Source: an uncultured bacterium
GTDB taxonomy: Bacteria > Cloacimonadota > Cloacimonadia > Cloacimonadales > Cloacimonadaceae
NCBI GenBank assembly: GCA_937924555.1
Contig: CALDSN010000225.1
Location: 1 to 12,009 of the forward strand
Direction: 5' to 3'
Length of the DNA stretch: 12,009 bases
Both the position numbers and the translations under genes were made by a program. Shown piece after piece: positions 1-7,596 of this stretch (position 1 is the stretch's first letter; every line of letters starts with the position of its first letter). The notes below the pieces were generated by a model. The model was not told the DNA's origin. It ran no database searches and was given only the letters and a program-made list of their open reading frames with translations.

Positions 1-55
1 GAGCAGAGGCCTGAAAAGCCTTGTGTCCCCAGTTCGATTCTGGGTCTCGCCACCA
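1..55 (+). tRNA. tRNA-Phe(GAA), 5' end missing
   Basis: This is the 3' part of a tRNA cut by the window edge. The anticodon stem pairs 6-10 with 18-22 around a seven-base loop CTGAAAA (11-17), which puts GAA at 13-15 and reads Phe codons. A five-base variable loop (23-27) follows. The T arm has a perfect 5-bp stem (28-32 with 40-44) around TTCGATT. The acceptor 3' strand is 45-51, the discriminator is A52, and CCA is encoded at 53-55. About 21 bases (the acceptor 5' strand and most of the D arm) lie outside the window. Confidence 0.93.
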
Positions 56-65
56 TGCTATCACA

Positions 66-94
66 GGGCATCCTGATAAGGGTGCCCTTTTCTT
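66..94 (+). terminator. Rho-independent terminator after tRNA-Phe
   Basis: An 8-bp stem (66-73 GGGCATCC with 80-87 GGGTGCCC, including one G-T pair) closes a 6-base loop and is followed directly by TTTTCTT. It begins 10 bases after the tRNA CCA, so it probably ends the tRNA transcript. Confidence 0.85.
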
Positions 95-155
95 ATGTCT
101 GTAGAAATCACTCCACATTTTGTAGTCCTAACCCAAGCTGATTCACAAAATCCAC

Positions 156-183
156 TTTACAAACAAGGCTATCGGATTATATT
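156..183 (+). promoter_or_regulatory. Sigma-70-like promoter for the response regulator gene
   Basis: The -35 box is TTTACA (156-161) and the -10 box is TATATT (178-183), each one mismatch from consensus, with a 16-base spacer. The expected start site is near 190, giving a leader of about 60 bases before the ATG at 250. It lies between the tRNA terminator and the gene, as an independent promoter should. Found by consensus matching only. Confidence 0.55.
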
Positions 184-249
184 GTGCACAACTGATGGGT
201 GAAACGATGTAGTTAACACGTAACATTAGATTTATATAAGGGATCCAAG

Positions 250-618
250 ATGGCAAAGATATTGGTTATAGAAGACGATAGTAGCTTTCGCAATGTACTT
301 GTTCAGATGCTGGCAAAAGCCGGATATGAAGTGCGTCAGGCTGGAGATGGTAATCAGGCAGTGGAAGTGTGTACCGACTTTAATCCCGACTTGGTGCTTA
401 CCGATATTATTATGCCTGATAAAGAAGGCTTGGAAACAATCCAAGACTTATTGGCGATAAACCCGAACTTGAAGATCATTGCTATGAGTGGAGGAGGGAA
501 ATTCGGTCCGGATAGCTACCTCCCACTGGCTCAAAAACTGGGTGCTAAAGCAAGCCTGCAAAAACCCTTCATGCGCGAGGAATTGATTTCCACCATCGAA
601 TCGGTGCTAAACTCTTAA
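250..618 (+). CDS. Single-domain response regulator (CheY-like receiver)
   Basis: A 122-residue stand-alone receiver domain with no output domain. The phosphorylation machinery is complete: acidic pair D9/D10 in VIEDD, phospho-acceptor D52 in LVLTDIIMP, switch Ser S80 in IIAMSGGG, and K105 in the terminal KPF motif. It is predicted to be cytoplasmic, taking a phosphoryl group from a histidine kinase and acting through protein-protein contact, as CheY- or Spo0F-type regulators do. The partner kinase is not in the window, so the pathway is unknown. AAGGGA lies 6 bases before the ATG and supports the start. The gene appears monocistronic, with its own promoter, and its TAA overlaps the stop codon of the converging glycosyltransferase gene. 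The GGG run after S80 lengthens the beta4-alpha4 loop slightly, a common variant. Confidence 0.93.
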   Translation: MAKILVIEDDSSFRNVLVQMLAKAGYEVRQAGDGNQAVEVCTDFNPDLVLTDIIMPDKEGLETIQDLLAINPNLKIIAMSGGGKFGPDSYLPLAQKLGAKASLQKPFMREELISTIESVLNS

Positions 619-1790
619 ACTCTGTTCAACACCCACCTGTACAATTGTTCAATCTGTTGTGTTACAATTATACTACTGTATCTATCAACGCATAGCTTTC
701 GAATAGCAGTTCTGTCGTATCCACGACAATGCTCAGCCATGTATTGCATCCCTTCACACAACTTATGTGGCGATTGAGGTGGGATAAGGATACCGCAAGC
801 ATCGCTTACAATATCCTGCGGACCACCACAAGCAGTGGCTATAAGCGGAACTCCACAAGCCATTGCCTCAATAAGCACCATACTGAAACTTTCCACATGA
901 CTAGGCAAGACAAAACAATCACAGTTTCGATACTCGTTCAAAGTGTCGTCCTTGTTCAACCGCCCCAGAAGTGTTACCTGATTTTGGAGATCAAACTTTG
1001 TGATGAGGGACTTTAACCGATTCTCCAATACCCCTGAACCTCCACACCTTAGTGTGAATGAAACGCCTTTATCCTTCAGCATCTTGGCAGCCATTACAAG
1101 ATCAAGAGCTCCCTTAGCTTCAGTTAAGGAACCAAGGGAAAAGAACCTGATTGGTTCTTGTTCATCTCTGTCAGGAGAACTGGGACTGAAGTAATCGGTA
1201 TCTACCATATTTGGGATTATCGTGGGAGAGATGCCTGTTAGCATAAATATCTCAGCACTCAAATGGCTACTTACAGCCACCACTTTTGCTGCTTTGCTCA
1301 AGGGATTGCTCACAAGGGGAGAAAGTTTCCCATGCCTGATATGTTCCCTCAAGGGGAAGGGTCCGCTATGTTCTGTTATGATGTATGGGATGCCATATCG
1401 TTGGCTAAGCAGCATAGCCAGATAACCGGCGGGGAAGCTTACGTGTGCATGGATGATATCTGGTTTTTCTTTGAGATCAATTTTATCTGCCAAGGAAGAG
1501 ATGTTAGCCCCCAAGAGGTGACTGGTCCATGTTAAATGAGGGATAGTGATTTCCTTTAGCTCTTGGGAAATGTTGCTTGGGTGGAGCTGTGCTGTATGGT
1601 AACGAAGGAGCTTCACCATGCTGCCAATGGGTTCGCGTAGTTTTAACTGCAAAGCGTTCTGTCCCCAGTTTAAGATGCTAACATCCAAGTGATCTATCTT
1701 TGCCAAAGCCTGTGCTTGTTCCACAAAGAATCTTCCCGCATGTGGCATGGATGGATAGGGATACCAAGAGGGGATAATCAACACCTTCAT
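615..1790 (-). CDS. GT4-type (GT-B fold) glycosyltransferase
   Basis: A retaining GT-B glycosyltransferase of 391 residues, predicted to transfer a sugar from a nucleotide-sugar donor to a lipid-linked or glycan acceptor at the inner face of the cytoplasmic membrane. The N-terminal Rossmann half begins MKVLIIPSWYP and contains HAHVSFPAGY and ITEHSGPF (acceptor side). The C-terminal half carries LGSLTEAKGALDLV, the hinge typical of GT4, and an EX7E motif at E300-E308 (ESFSMVLIEA), followed by GVPLIAT and a GGPQDIV donor-site loop. The ATG at 1790 overlaps the TGA of the upstream gene (ATGA). In-frame sequence extends to about 1973, but its translation looks non-native and would overlap the neighbour by 187 bases, so it was rejected. 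It is the last gene of the xseA-to-glycosyltransferase operon. Donor and acceptor sugars cannot be read from sequence. Confidence 0.9.
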   Translation of the reverse strand: MKVLIIPSWYPYPSMPHAGRFFVEQAQALAKIDHLDVSILNWGQNALQLKLREPIGSMVKLLRYHTAQLHPSNISQELKEITIPHLTWTSHLLGANISSLADKIDLKEKPDIIHAHVSFPAGYLAMLLSQRYGIPYIITEHSGPFPLREHIRHGKLSPLVSNPLSKAAKVVAVSSHLSAEIFMLTGISPTIIPNMVDTDYFSPSSPDRDEQEPIRFFSLGSLTEAKGALDLVMAAKMLKDKGVSFTLRCGGSGVLENRLKSLITKFDLQNQVTLLGRLNKDDTLNEYRNCDCFVLPSHVESFSMVLIEAMACGVPLIATACGGPQDIVSDACGILIPPQSPHKLCEGMQYMAEHCRGYDRTAIRKLCVDRYSSIIVTQQIEQLYRWVLNRV

Positions 1791-3058
1791 ACTAATGCTT
1801 CTTCGAAACACTGAGCAAGTTTGTGCGTAAGTGTTTGTCGCTCGAATTGCGCGATATATGAGGTGTTTGGCTTTGGAGCAAGGGTTCCACCCTTCCATGC
1901 CGTGAAGATGCTTAGGATTGCTTGTTTGACGGCTTCCTGGTCGGCAGAATCTGCAATGATTGCTGTTCCACAAGGAGCTAGGATTTGGGCACCGGCACTT
2001 TGAGGTGGAATCACAGCCAGAATTGTTGTTCCGCTACGCATATACTCAAATAGCTTGGAGTGGCTATCCATGTCTGCTCCAACGCCTGAAGGTGATAGCA
2101 GTAGCAGGGCATCCGCCATGGACATCTTGTTAACACTATTCCTATGACTAAGGTATGGATGGATGCGGACACAGCTTCTAATATCTTTACTCTCTGCATA
2201 GGCACCAAGCACAAAGCTGCTATTGTTTTTGCCATAGACATCAAAGCGGATATCAGCCGGGGTGATCTTGGCTTCTTTGAATAACGCTACAAGAGCTGCC
2301 CAAACCATATCGGGCTGGAATCTGCCATAAAATGAGCCGGTAAACACGATGTTCAGATACTGTTTTGGTTGATGGTGCTTAGCTACAGGAAAATCTTCTT
2401 CGTCAAATCCGTTTGTGATGCTTTGAACATTGGATAGAGCCAGATGAGGGTAGTGCTCCAACATCTTTTGTTTCATAGAGTCGTTAACCACAATAACCTT
2501 TTTGGCATGGGAGATGACCCTCTCTTCCAACTTAGCTTCCCAATGCCTAATCCAGGATGGGGGAGGGTTATCTGCTCTGCCAACTCCGAGTGTCCACATA
2601 TCACGAAAGTCCACGCAGAACTCTATCGCATAATGCTTTTTGATGTGCAATCCAAGCAGCAAACCGGAATAGGGTGGTGCCGTGATAAAAACCATGTCTA
2701 TCTTATGCTGACGCAAAATTCTCTTCACTGCCAACTTTGCCAATGGCAACCAAAGAATATCTGCATCCGGTATCATCATCCGGTTAATAAAGTTTACTAC
2801 CCTATTAAGTTTCAATCCCCATAGCAGCTTATACAGCCACCTGATATCAGGTGAGAAGGCAGAATATATCACTTGCTCTCTTGGTATTTCGTGCTTGAGG
2901 CTCTCATCCTTGGGCTGTTTCAGGAAACGGGCATCTGCCACCAGCATGATGGGCTCCCAACCAAAGTTTGGCAGGTACTTGGCAAATTTCAGGCTTCTTT
3001 GCACACCAGAACCACCAACCGGGGGGTAAAGGAAAGATATGTATAACAGTTTTTTCAC
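1787..3058 (-). CDS. GT-B fold glycosyltransferase, WcaI/WbuB-like group
   Basis: A 423-residue putative glycosyltransferase. The N-terminal glycine-rich acceptor-domain loop (YPPVGGSGVQR, residues 11-21) and the stretch FCVDFRDMWTLG are typical of large GT4-like enzymes that build capsule or exopolysaccharide. The C-terminal half has TGSFYG and KLFEYMRSGT (335-344), which corresponds to the nucleotide-sugar-binding region. The usual EX7E motif is not obvious, so assignment to GT4 itself is less firm than for its neighbour. The start is GTG at 3058, overlapping the flippase TGA as GTGA, with AAGGTG 5 bases upstream. The TGA at its own end overlaps the ATG of the next glycosyltransferase. It probably acts on the same glycan as the flippase and neighbouring enzyme. 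Confidence 0.85.
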   Translation of the reverse strand: MKKLLYISFLYPPVGGSGVQRSLKFAKYLPNFGWEPIMLVADARFLKQPKDESLKHEIPREQVIYSAFSPDIRWLYKLLWGLKLNRVVNFINRMMIPDADILWLPLAKLAVKRILRQHKIDMVFITAPPYSGLLLGLHIKKHYAIEFCVDFRDMWTLGVGRADNPPPSWIRHWEAKLEERVISHAKKVIVVNDSMKQKMLEHYPHLALSNVQSITNGFDEEDFPVAKHHQPKQYLNIVFTGSFYGRFQPDMVWAALVALFKEAKITPADIRFDVYGKNNSSFVLGAYAESKDIRSCVRIHPYLSHRNSVNKMSMADALLLLSPSGVGADMDSHSKLFEYMRSGTTILAVIPPQSAGAQILAPCGTAIIADSADQEAVKQAILSIFTAWKGGTLAPKPNTSYIAQFERQTLTHKLAQCFEEALV

Positions 3059-4518
3059 TTGAACACCTTGGAAAGGGCATCCTTCACAAAGCTTCTTCCC
3101 AGTTCCACATCATAGGGCAATATTGCTCCAAGTAACCTTCCCAAAATGTAGTACACAGTCATGAAAACAAGCCCACCCACGAACATATTCAGCAAATCCA
3201 TGGAAAAAGCTCTGCTAAGGGGGATGCAAGCTGCAGAAGCAAGAAGTGTCACTAAGGCTGTGCGAAGTACTTTACTAAAGGGAAAGAACTCTCTGAGCTT
3301 AAGATGCAGTGATGATTTCATCATTACCAGATACAGCCCCACTGAGAGCCAGGTGACCAATACGGTAGCATAAGCAGCTCCCTTCATCCCCATGGCTTGA
3401 ATAAAGAAGTAGTTCATTACGGCATTTGCACTTAGCATAAACAAGGCATTTATCAGAATTGCCTTAGTTTTCCCAAAGGCTTGGAAGATGATACCATAAG
3501 TGGCAATTCTTAAGGGCAGAACCATAAGGTATATCCTAAAGTACAAACTCGCTTCAGAATACTGAATGCCGTAGAGAAAGATGATAATCGGCTCGGCAAA
3601 GATGTAGAAGAGCGCAGCCATGGGGAAAACAATTAGGGCATTCTTCCTTACTGCACCTTTGTAAAGTTCACTCATAGCTTCCACATTATTACTGCTCAAC
3701 TGCGGTAACAATATGGAATTTACCGAGTTGGCAAGGATTCCGATGAAAGGAAGCTCCATTGCACCCACCGAAAATATGGCAAACTGCTCCGGAGTGAAGA
3801 ACCCCGAGATCATAAATTTGTCCAGTTGCACTCCAAGGATGCCAATAATGGACGATAAGCCCAAGGGTATGCAGTAATTTAACTGGCTTTGAAAGCCAAC
3901 AAATAAACCCTGTGAGGACTTAGCAACGAAATGACGAAGATTAATGCTAACATACAGCCATTGCAGGAAAGAAGAGACTAAAACTGCCCAAACAATAAGC
4001 TTGACACTCTTGGTAATTAGTGCTGTACCAAGAATCAATATGAAGTCTGCTCCTATGGCAAAGATGGTGAACTTTGCTGCAGCAAGAGGCTGTTTCATCC
4101 CCAACATGATGCTACTATAGAGTTGCGTAACAAAGATGAATAAGGGGTAGAAACCAAAAACCAGCAAGAGTGATGCCAACGCCGGGTTATGAAACTTGTC
4201 GGCGATGAATAACCTACTGAGGATAATAACTACCTGACATACAATTGCTAATGCTGCAACTATATTCAAAGTTCGACTGATTAGCCTTTTCTGCTCTTCA
4301 ATACTGCTACTACGGGGTAGGAAATAAAGCAAACTCTGCGGAATGCCTAGCAACAGGATTGTGGACAAGGTAGTGTAAATCAAGAATAGTTGACGATAAC
4401 TCCCCAATTCAGCCGGGCTTATCAACCGTGCCAGGGCTATGCCGATAATGCTTTTTACAAAGAAGCGAAAGAACTCCGTCCCCGATAACATTCCTGCTTG
4501 CTTGGATAGTTCGCTCAA
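3055..4518 (-). CDS. Polysaccharide flippase (Wzx/MOP superfamily)
   Basis: A 487-residue polytopic membrane protein with roughly 12-14 hydrophobic segments across its whole length, the usual size and layout of Wzx/RfbX flippases, which move undecaprenyl-linked oligosaccharide across the inner membrane. Family-like segments include ARLISPAELGSYRQLF near the N-terminus and LDKFMISGFFTPEQFAIFSVGAMELPF in the middle, matching the common pattern of LDK followed by a fixed aromatic/glycine stretch. The start is taken as TTG at 4518, in a TTGA overlap with the upstream stop, with AGGAG 11 bases upstream. An internal ATG at 4491 would shorten it by 9 residues but has only AGGA abutting it. No Wzy polymerase or Wzz regulator is present, so the exported product may be a short unit or may be polymerised by genes elsewhere. 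Confidence 0.9.
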   Translation of the reverse strand: MSELSKQAGMLSGTEFFRFFVKSIIGIALARLISPAELGSYRQLFLIYTTLSTILLLGIPQSLLYFLPRSSSIEEQKRLISRTLNIVAALAIVCQVVIILSRLFIADKFHNPALASLLLVFGFYPLFIFVTQLYSSIMLGMKQPLAAAKFTIFAIGADFILILGTALITKSVKLIVWAVLVSSFLQWLYVSINLRHFVAKSSQGLFVGFQSQLNYCIPLGLSSIIGILGVQLDKFMISGFFTPEQFAIFSVGAMELPFIGILANSVNSILLPQLSSNNVEAMSELYKGAVRKNALIVFPMAALFYIFAEPIIIFLYGIQYSEASLYFRIYLMVLPLRIATYGIIFQAFGKTKAILINALFMLSANAVMNYFFIQAMGMKGAAYATVLVTWLSVGLYLVMMKSSLHLKLREFFPFSKVLRTALVTLLASAACIPLSRAFSMDLLNMFVGGLVFMTVYYILGRLLGAILPYDVELGRSFVKDALSKVFK

Positions 4519-6053
4519 AGCCTAAATATCTCCTCGAAAGTAACTGGGATACTATAGCTTTCTCCGCTATCTTCCTTGGTTAAGCGCACAGTATATTCAC
4601 CGGGTACGATAAAGTCTGTGCTCTCTACTGATTCTCCCGCACTGATAACTCCATCCCAATAATCCTTGTTTCTTCCCTCAAGATAATATCTATAGCGGCT
4701 ATACAGTTTGTTATCCTTCCATATCTCCCAACGCCACTTTCCTTCACTGGGTACTTCCAGCTCAATCTGATACTCCATCAATGCCTTCAATGCAGTAAAG
4801 TTAACCGCTTTATCTTTGCTTACCGCTTGGGAATCTAGCGTAGTAATCTCCATCTTTTCCTTTGCTTCATCCTGCAGAGTTACCTCAACTATCGGCTCTT
4901 GGATAAGCAGAGGACTGCTCTCAACCACGGGTTCAGATGATTCAGGCATGGTTTCAAAACTCATCCTTGTTAGCTGTTGCCAAGCGTTACCCACTTTCAA
5001 GCCGGCATAGCTGAACATGGCAACTCCCCCAAAGCCCAATTCGCGAGCAAGATCAATTCTTTTTGCAATATCAGCCACTTTGTAAGACGCAGAACCATTT
5101 TGCACCAAAGACCTGCCTCCCTCGTCCCATGCCCTCAAGCCCATAACGATAGATTCATCCTTCCCAAGTAGCTTCATCTGCTCCAGTTGTTTGGTATAGA
5201 CACTGTACTTGGTATTATATGCCATGGGATAAACCCGGTCAATATAACCTTCTTTCAACCAATTAGTCCAATCCTGAGCATAGGCAACGTTAGCTTCAGC
5301 GATATCAGAAAACACTGCTGCACTGAGGATAAGCTTTGGGTTTATCTCCTTCACTCTCCAGTTAAGGCGTTTCACAAAGGTACTAACCTGCATGATACGC
5401 CATTCATTGAAGGTAATCTCTTCGTTCTGAGCGCAGTATTCTTCATATCTCTTCACCGATATAGGGTTGTAGCCCAACCGCATATCGGGATAGCGGATAT
5501 AGTCCAAATGCAATCCATCAAGATCAGGATATCCTGCCACAAGATTGCTGAATACAGATATCAGGTAGTCTTGCACCTCTGGGACACCGGGATCAATAAA
5601 GTATCCAAACTGGGTGTTGCCGTTCAGAGTACTACCGTTTTTGTCGCAGGTTAGCCAATTCCGATGATTACTATACATATAGTTCTTGGCGAGAAGCTTG
5701 GATTCCAAGGGAGTGGCATTGAACACAATAACCCAAGCTTGCACCTTCAATCCACAGCTATGGGCTTCGTCCAAAATGTAGCGTAGGGGATCAAAGCCAT
5801 CGTTAGCAAGGATATAGCTTCTTGGTTCCGGGTTGGGATACATTCCTGCGGATATTGAAGTATCATACAAAGCATCGCTACGGTAACGAACCTCCACTAA
5901 CAACTCTGTCTGATTGCTTTGTAACGCTGTCTCGATCATGGTGTCTATCACTTCCTGATTGGCAATATCCCAAGGTAAAACCCACATGGCACGCACCTCA
6001 CAAGCAAGTGATACACAGGTAATAAGCAATATAAGTGCTAGTATATACTTCAA
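4515..6053 (-). CDS. Secreted GHL10-family glycoside hydrolase (DigH/YngK-like)
   Basis: A 512-residue exported protein. A hydrophobic signal peptide covers residues 1-17, with likely cleavage around SLA-C or VRA-M. C18 is not in a good lipobox, so type I cleavage is more likely than a lipoprotein. Residues about 20-375 are a TIM-barrel-like GHL10 (DUF187) domain: RAMWVLPWD at the start, VEVRYRSDALY, GLKVQAWVIVFN, FIDPGVPEVQDY (152-163) and the hallmark DGLHLDYIRYP (179-189). An acidic Pro/Glu/Ser-rich linker (about 375-415) leads to a beta-rich C-terminal domain (about 420-512). E. coli DigH of this family cuts peptidoglycan glycan strands stripped of peptides, so a wall or surface glycan substrate is plausible. 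The start is TTG at 6053 (TTGA overlap with xseA), with AGAGGA 6 bases upstream. The next Met (M23) would remove the signal peptide, which supports TTG. Confidence 0.85.
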   Translation of the reverse strand: MKYILALILLITCVSLACEVRAMWVLPWDIANQEVIDTMIETALQSNQTELLVEVRYRSDALYDTSISAGMYPNPEPRSYILANDGFDPLRYILDEAHSCGLKVQAWVIVFNATPLESKLLAKNYMYSNHRNWLTCDKNGSTLNGNTQFGYFIDPGVPEVQDYLISVFSNLVAGYPDLDGLHLDYIRYPDMRLGYNPISVKRYEEYCAQNEEITFNEWRIMQVSTFVKRLNWRVKEINPKLILSAAVFSDIAEANVAYAQDWTNWLKEGYIDRVYPMAYNTKYSVYTKQLEQMKLLGKDESIVMGLRAWDEGGRSLVQNGSASYKVADIAKRIDLARELGFGGVAMFSYAGLKVGNAWQQLTRMSFETMPESSEPVVESSPLLIQEPIVEVTLQDEAKEKMEITTLDSQAVSKDKAVNFTALKALMEYQIELEVPSEGKWRWEIWKDNKLYSRYRYYLEGRNKDYWDGVISAGESVESTDFIVPGEYTVRLTKEDSGESYSIPVTFEEIFRL

Positions 6054-7390
6054 CTATGTTCCTCTATCTTCTCTATAACAGTTTCAATTGAGCCGTCTTG
6101 AAGGCTCAATTGTAATCTGTCTCTGGGGCTAATATCTTTCACGCTGCTAACCAATTTGCCATCCTTAAACGCCATTATCCAGCCCTTCCTTTGGATATTG
6201 CGAGGGCTTAACTGTTCCAGCATTTCTGAGGCATGATTAAGCCTTGTGCCATAAGCATCCAATTTGGCAAGAGTATTATCCCGCATCCCTTTGGCACAAA
6301 GACTCAGCCGATTAGCATCACGGTTTAGTTTCAGTTCAATCATGCTTTGCAATCTGTGCAAACTCCGCTGCGATGCCATATCCAGTTTTTGTCTTTTATG
6401 CTGAACTTGCACCAGTGAGTTGTTTAGCGCCATGCAAGCAAGGTCAAACCTCTGCTGGTAATTTTGCCACAGCCTCTCGGGATGATACTTGGAGAGCTTA
6501 AGTTGTATCTCAGCTAGCAACTGCTTTTGAGTACTAATCTCTTTTTGTTTGGCAAGTTCCATCCTTCTGCCAAGGGAGGCTAAAAGCCCGAGCAAGTCCT
6601 TTTTATCCGGCACGGCAAGTTCTGCTGCAGCAGAGGGAGTGGGAGCGCGCAAGTCTGCCACAAAATCACACAAGCTAAAATCTATCTCATGCCCCACGGC
6701 AGAAATGACAGGTATCCTGGAAGCGAAAACCGTTCGCGCCAATGCTTCATCATTGAAGCAAAACAAATCTTCTTGCGAGCCACCACCTCTGGTTAGGATA
6801 ATCAAATCAACTTCCCCAGCTTGGTTAAAGTATTGTAAACCCTTAATCAACTGAGCGGGAGCTTCCGAACTTTGCACCAAGGCAGGATATATTTGTAGCT
6901 CCACCGGATAGCGACGCACAATGATATTCTGAATATCTTGCAGGGCTGCTCCGGTAGGAGAGGTTACAATCCCTATCTTGCGGGGATAACGTGGAAGGGG
7001 CTTTTTATGGATGGCGTCGAACAAGCCTTCCTTTTGCAGCTTTTGTTTCAGTTCTTCGAACTTCTTCTGCATTGCTCCTAAGCCAGCCTGACTCATGCTT
7101 TGCACATTCAGGTTGTATGTTCCGCCCTTTTCAAACACGGTTATCTTGCCGAAGCATACAACCTGCATACCTTCCACGGGTTTGAAGTCCAAGCGGTAAT
7201 TGCTGTTTTTAAAGAAAGTACAGCGCAAGGTAGCTTGTTCATCCTTCAGATTAAAATACATGTGTCCTGAGCTATGATGCGTGAAGTTAGATACTTCCCC
7301 GCATACATAAAGCGGCTCAATAGAGCTTTCTATCACCTGTCTGAGGTGACGGCTTACTTCGAACACACTGAAAACTGTTACATTATCCAT
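6050..7390 (-). CDS. xseA: Exodeoxyribonuclease VII large subunit
   Basis: The catalytic large subunit of exonuclease VII, which degrades single-stranded DNA in both directions, in the cytoplasm, and acts in DNA repair. At 446 residues it is the usual family length. The N-terminal OB-fold carries GEVSN (31-35) and SGHMYFNLKD (41-50). The catalytic domain has IGIVTSPTGAALQDI (139-153), RGGGSQEDLFCFND (201-214) and AVGHEIDF (231-238) followed by RAPTPSAAAE. Residues about 250-390 are helical/coiled-coil, as in characterised XseA, and a short beta-rich tail ends the protein. I chose ATG at 7390 because the protein then starts VTVFSVFEVSRHL like its relatives. A TTG 63 bases upstream (7453) adds a non-homologous 21-residue extension. 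The small subunit xseB is not adjacent. It heads the minus-strand operon and is joined to the hydrolase gene by a TTGA overlap. Confidence 0.95.
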   Translation of the reverse strand: MDNVTVFSVFEVSRHLRQVIESSIEPLYVCGEVSNFTHHSSGHMYFNLKDEQATLRCTFFKNSNYRLDFKPVEGMQVVCFGKITVFEKGGTYNLNVQSMSQAGLGAMQKKFEELKQKLQKEGLFDAIHKKPLPRYPRKIGIVTSPTGAALQDIQNIIVRRYPVELQIYPALVQSSEAPAQLIKGLQYFNQAGEVDLIILTRGGGSQEDLFCFNDEALARTVFASRIPVISAVGHEIDFSLCDFVADLRAPTPSAAAELAVPDKKDLLGLLASLGRRMELAKQKEISTQKQLLAEIQLKLSKYHPERLWQNYQQRFDLACMALNNSLVQVQHKRQKLDMASQRSLHRLQSMIELKLNRDANRLSLCAKGMRDNTLAKLDAYGTRLNHASEMLEQLSPRNIQRKGWIMAFKDGKLVSSVKDISPRDRLQLSLQDGSIETVIEKIEEHS

Positions 7391-7404
7391 ATCTGAACCA
7401 CTCT

Positions 7405-7418
7405 TTGGCAAGTGCCAA
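7405..7418. promoter_or_regulatory. Perfect palindrome upstream of xseA (possible operator)
   Basis: TTGGCA, a 2-base spacer, then TGCCAA gives perfect 6-bp dyad symmetry, 15-28 bases before the xseA ATG. It could be a repressor site or a small hairpin in the xseA leader. No regulator is identified. The symmetry is seen directly; a function is inference. Confidence 0.35.
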
Positions 7419-7532
7419 TACTTGTCAATAAATCTGAGCAAACAATCATACAAGGGAGATGCATGACCTATATAATCTTTCTCTTACTCTCAAAAGCTCT
7501 TATAAGGTTAGTTTGTCCTGCGGCACTTTCAC

Positions 7533-7561
7533 TTGCCTGCCACACAACAATGCTTTATACT
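7533..7561 (+). promoter_or_regulatory. Sigma-70-like promoter for the ferritin-like gene
   Basis: TTGCCT (7533-7538, 4 of 6) and TATACT (7556-7561, 5 of 6) are separated by an ideal 17-base spacer. The predicted start is near 7568, giving a leader of about 30 bases. This favours the ATG at 7597 over the in-frame ATG at 7459, which lies upstream of the promoter. Confidence 0.55.
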
Positions 7562-7596
7562 TTGTAATAGTTAATAACAAACAATGTGAGGATATC

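Noticed and set aside
95..202. A 35-codon plus-strand frame beginning ATGTCTGTA directly after the tRNA terminator
   Set aside because: It has no ribosome-binding site, starts in the terminator tail and runs through the predicted response regulator promoter; most likely chance.
1791..1973. N-terminal extension of the GT4 gene (61 extra residues)
   Set aside because: It would overlap the upstream glycosyltransferase heavily in another frame and is rich in Cys/Arg/His with no family resemblance. The ATG at 1790 in an ATGA overlap begins a normal GT4 N-terminus.
2444..2824. Plus-strand 126-residue frame opposite the 1787-3058 glycosyltransferase
   Set aside because: It is antisense to a well-supported gene, with no motif or ribosome site; a shadow frame.
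5187..5654. Plus-strand 155-residue frame opposite the GHL10 hydrolase
   Set aside because: It is antisense to a gene with a clear signal peptide and GHL10 motifs; no independent evidence of coding.
7391..7453. TTG-initiated 21-residue extension of XseA
   Set aside because: The extension has no family resemblance and spans the palindrome; the ATG at 7390 gives the standard XseA start.
7459..7596. 46-residue upstream extension of the ferritin-like protein from ATG 7459
   Set aside because: Its start lies upstream of the predicted promoter and its residues do not look like a ferritin-like helix; ATG 7597 has a GAGGA site and begins helix 1 normally.
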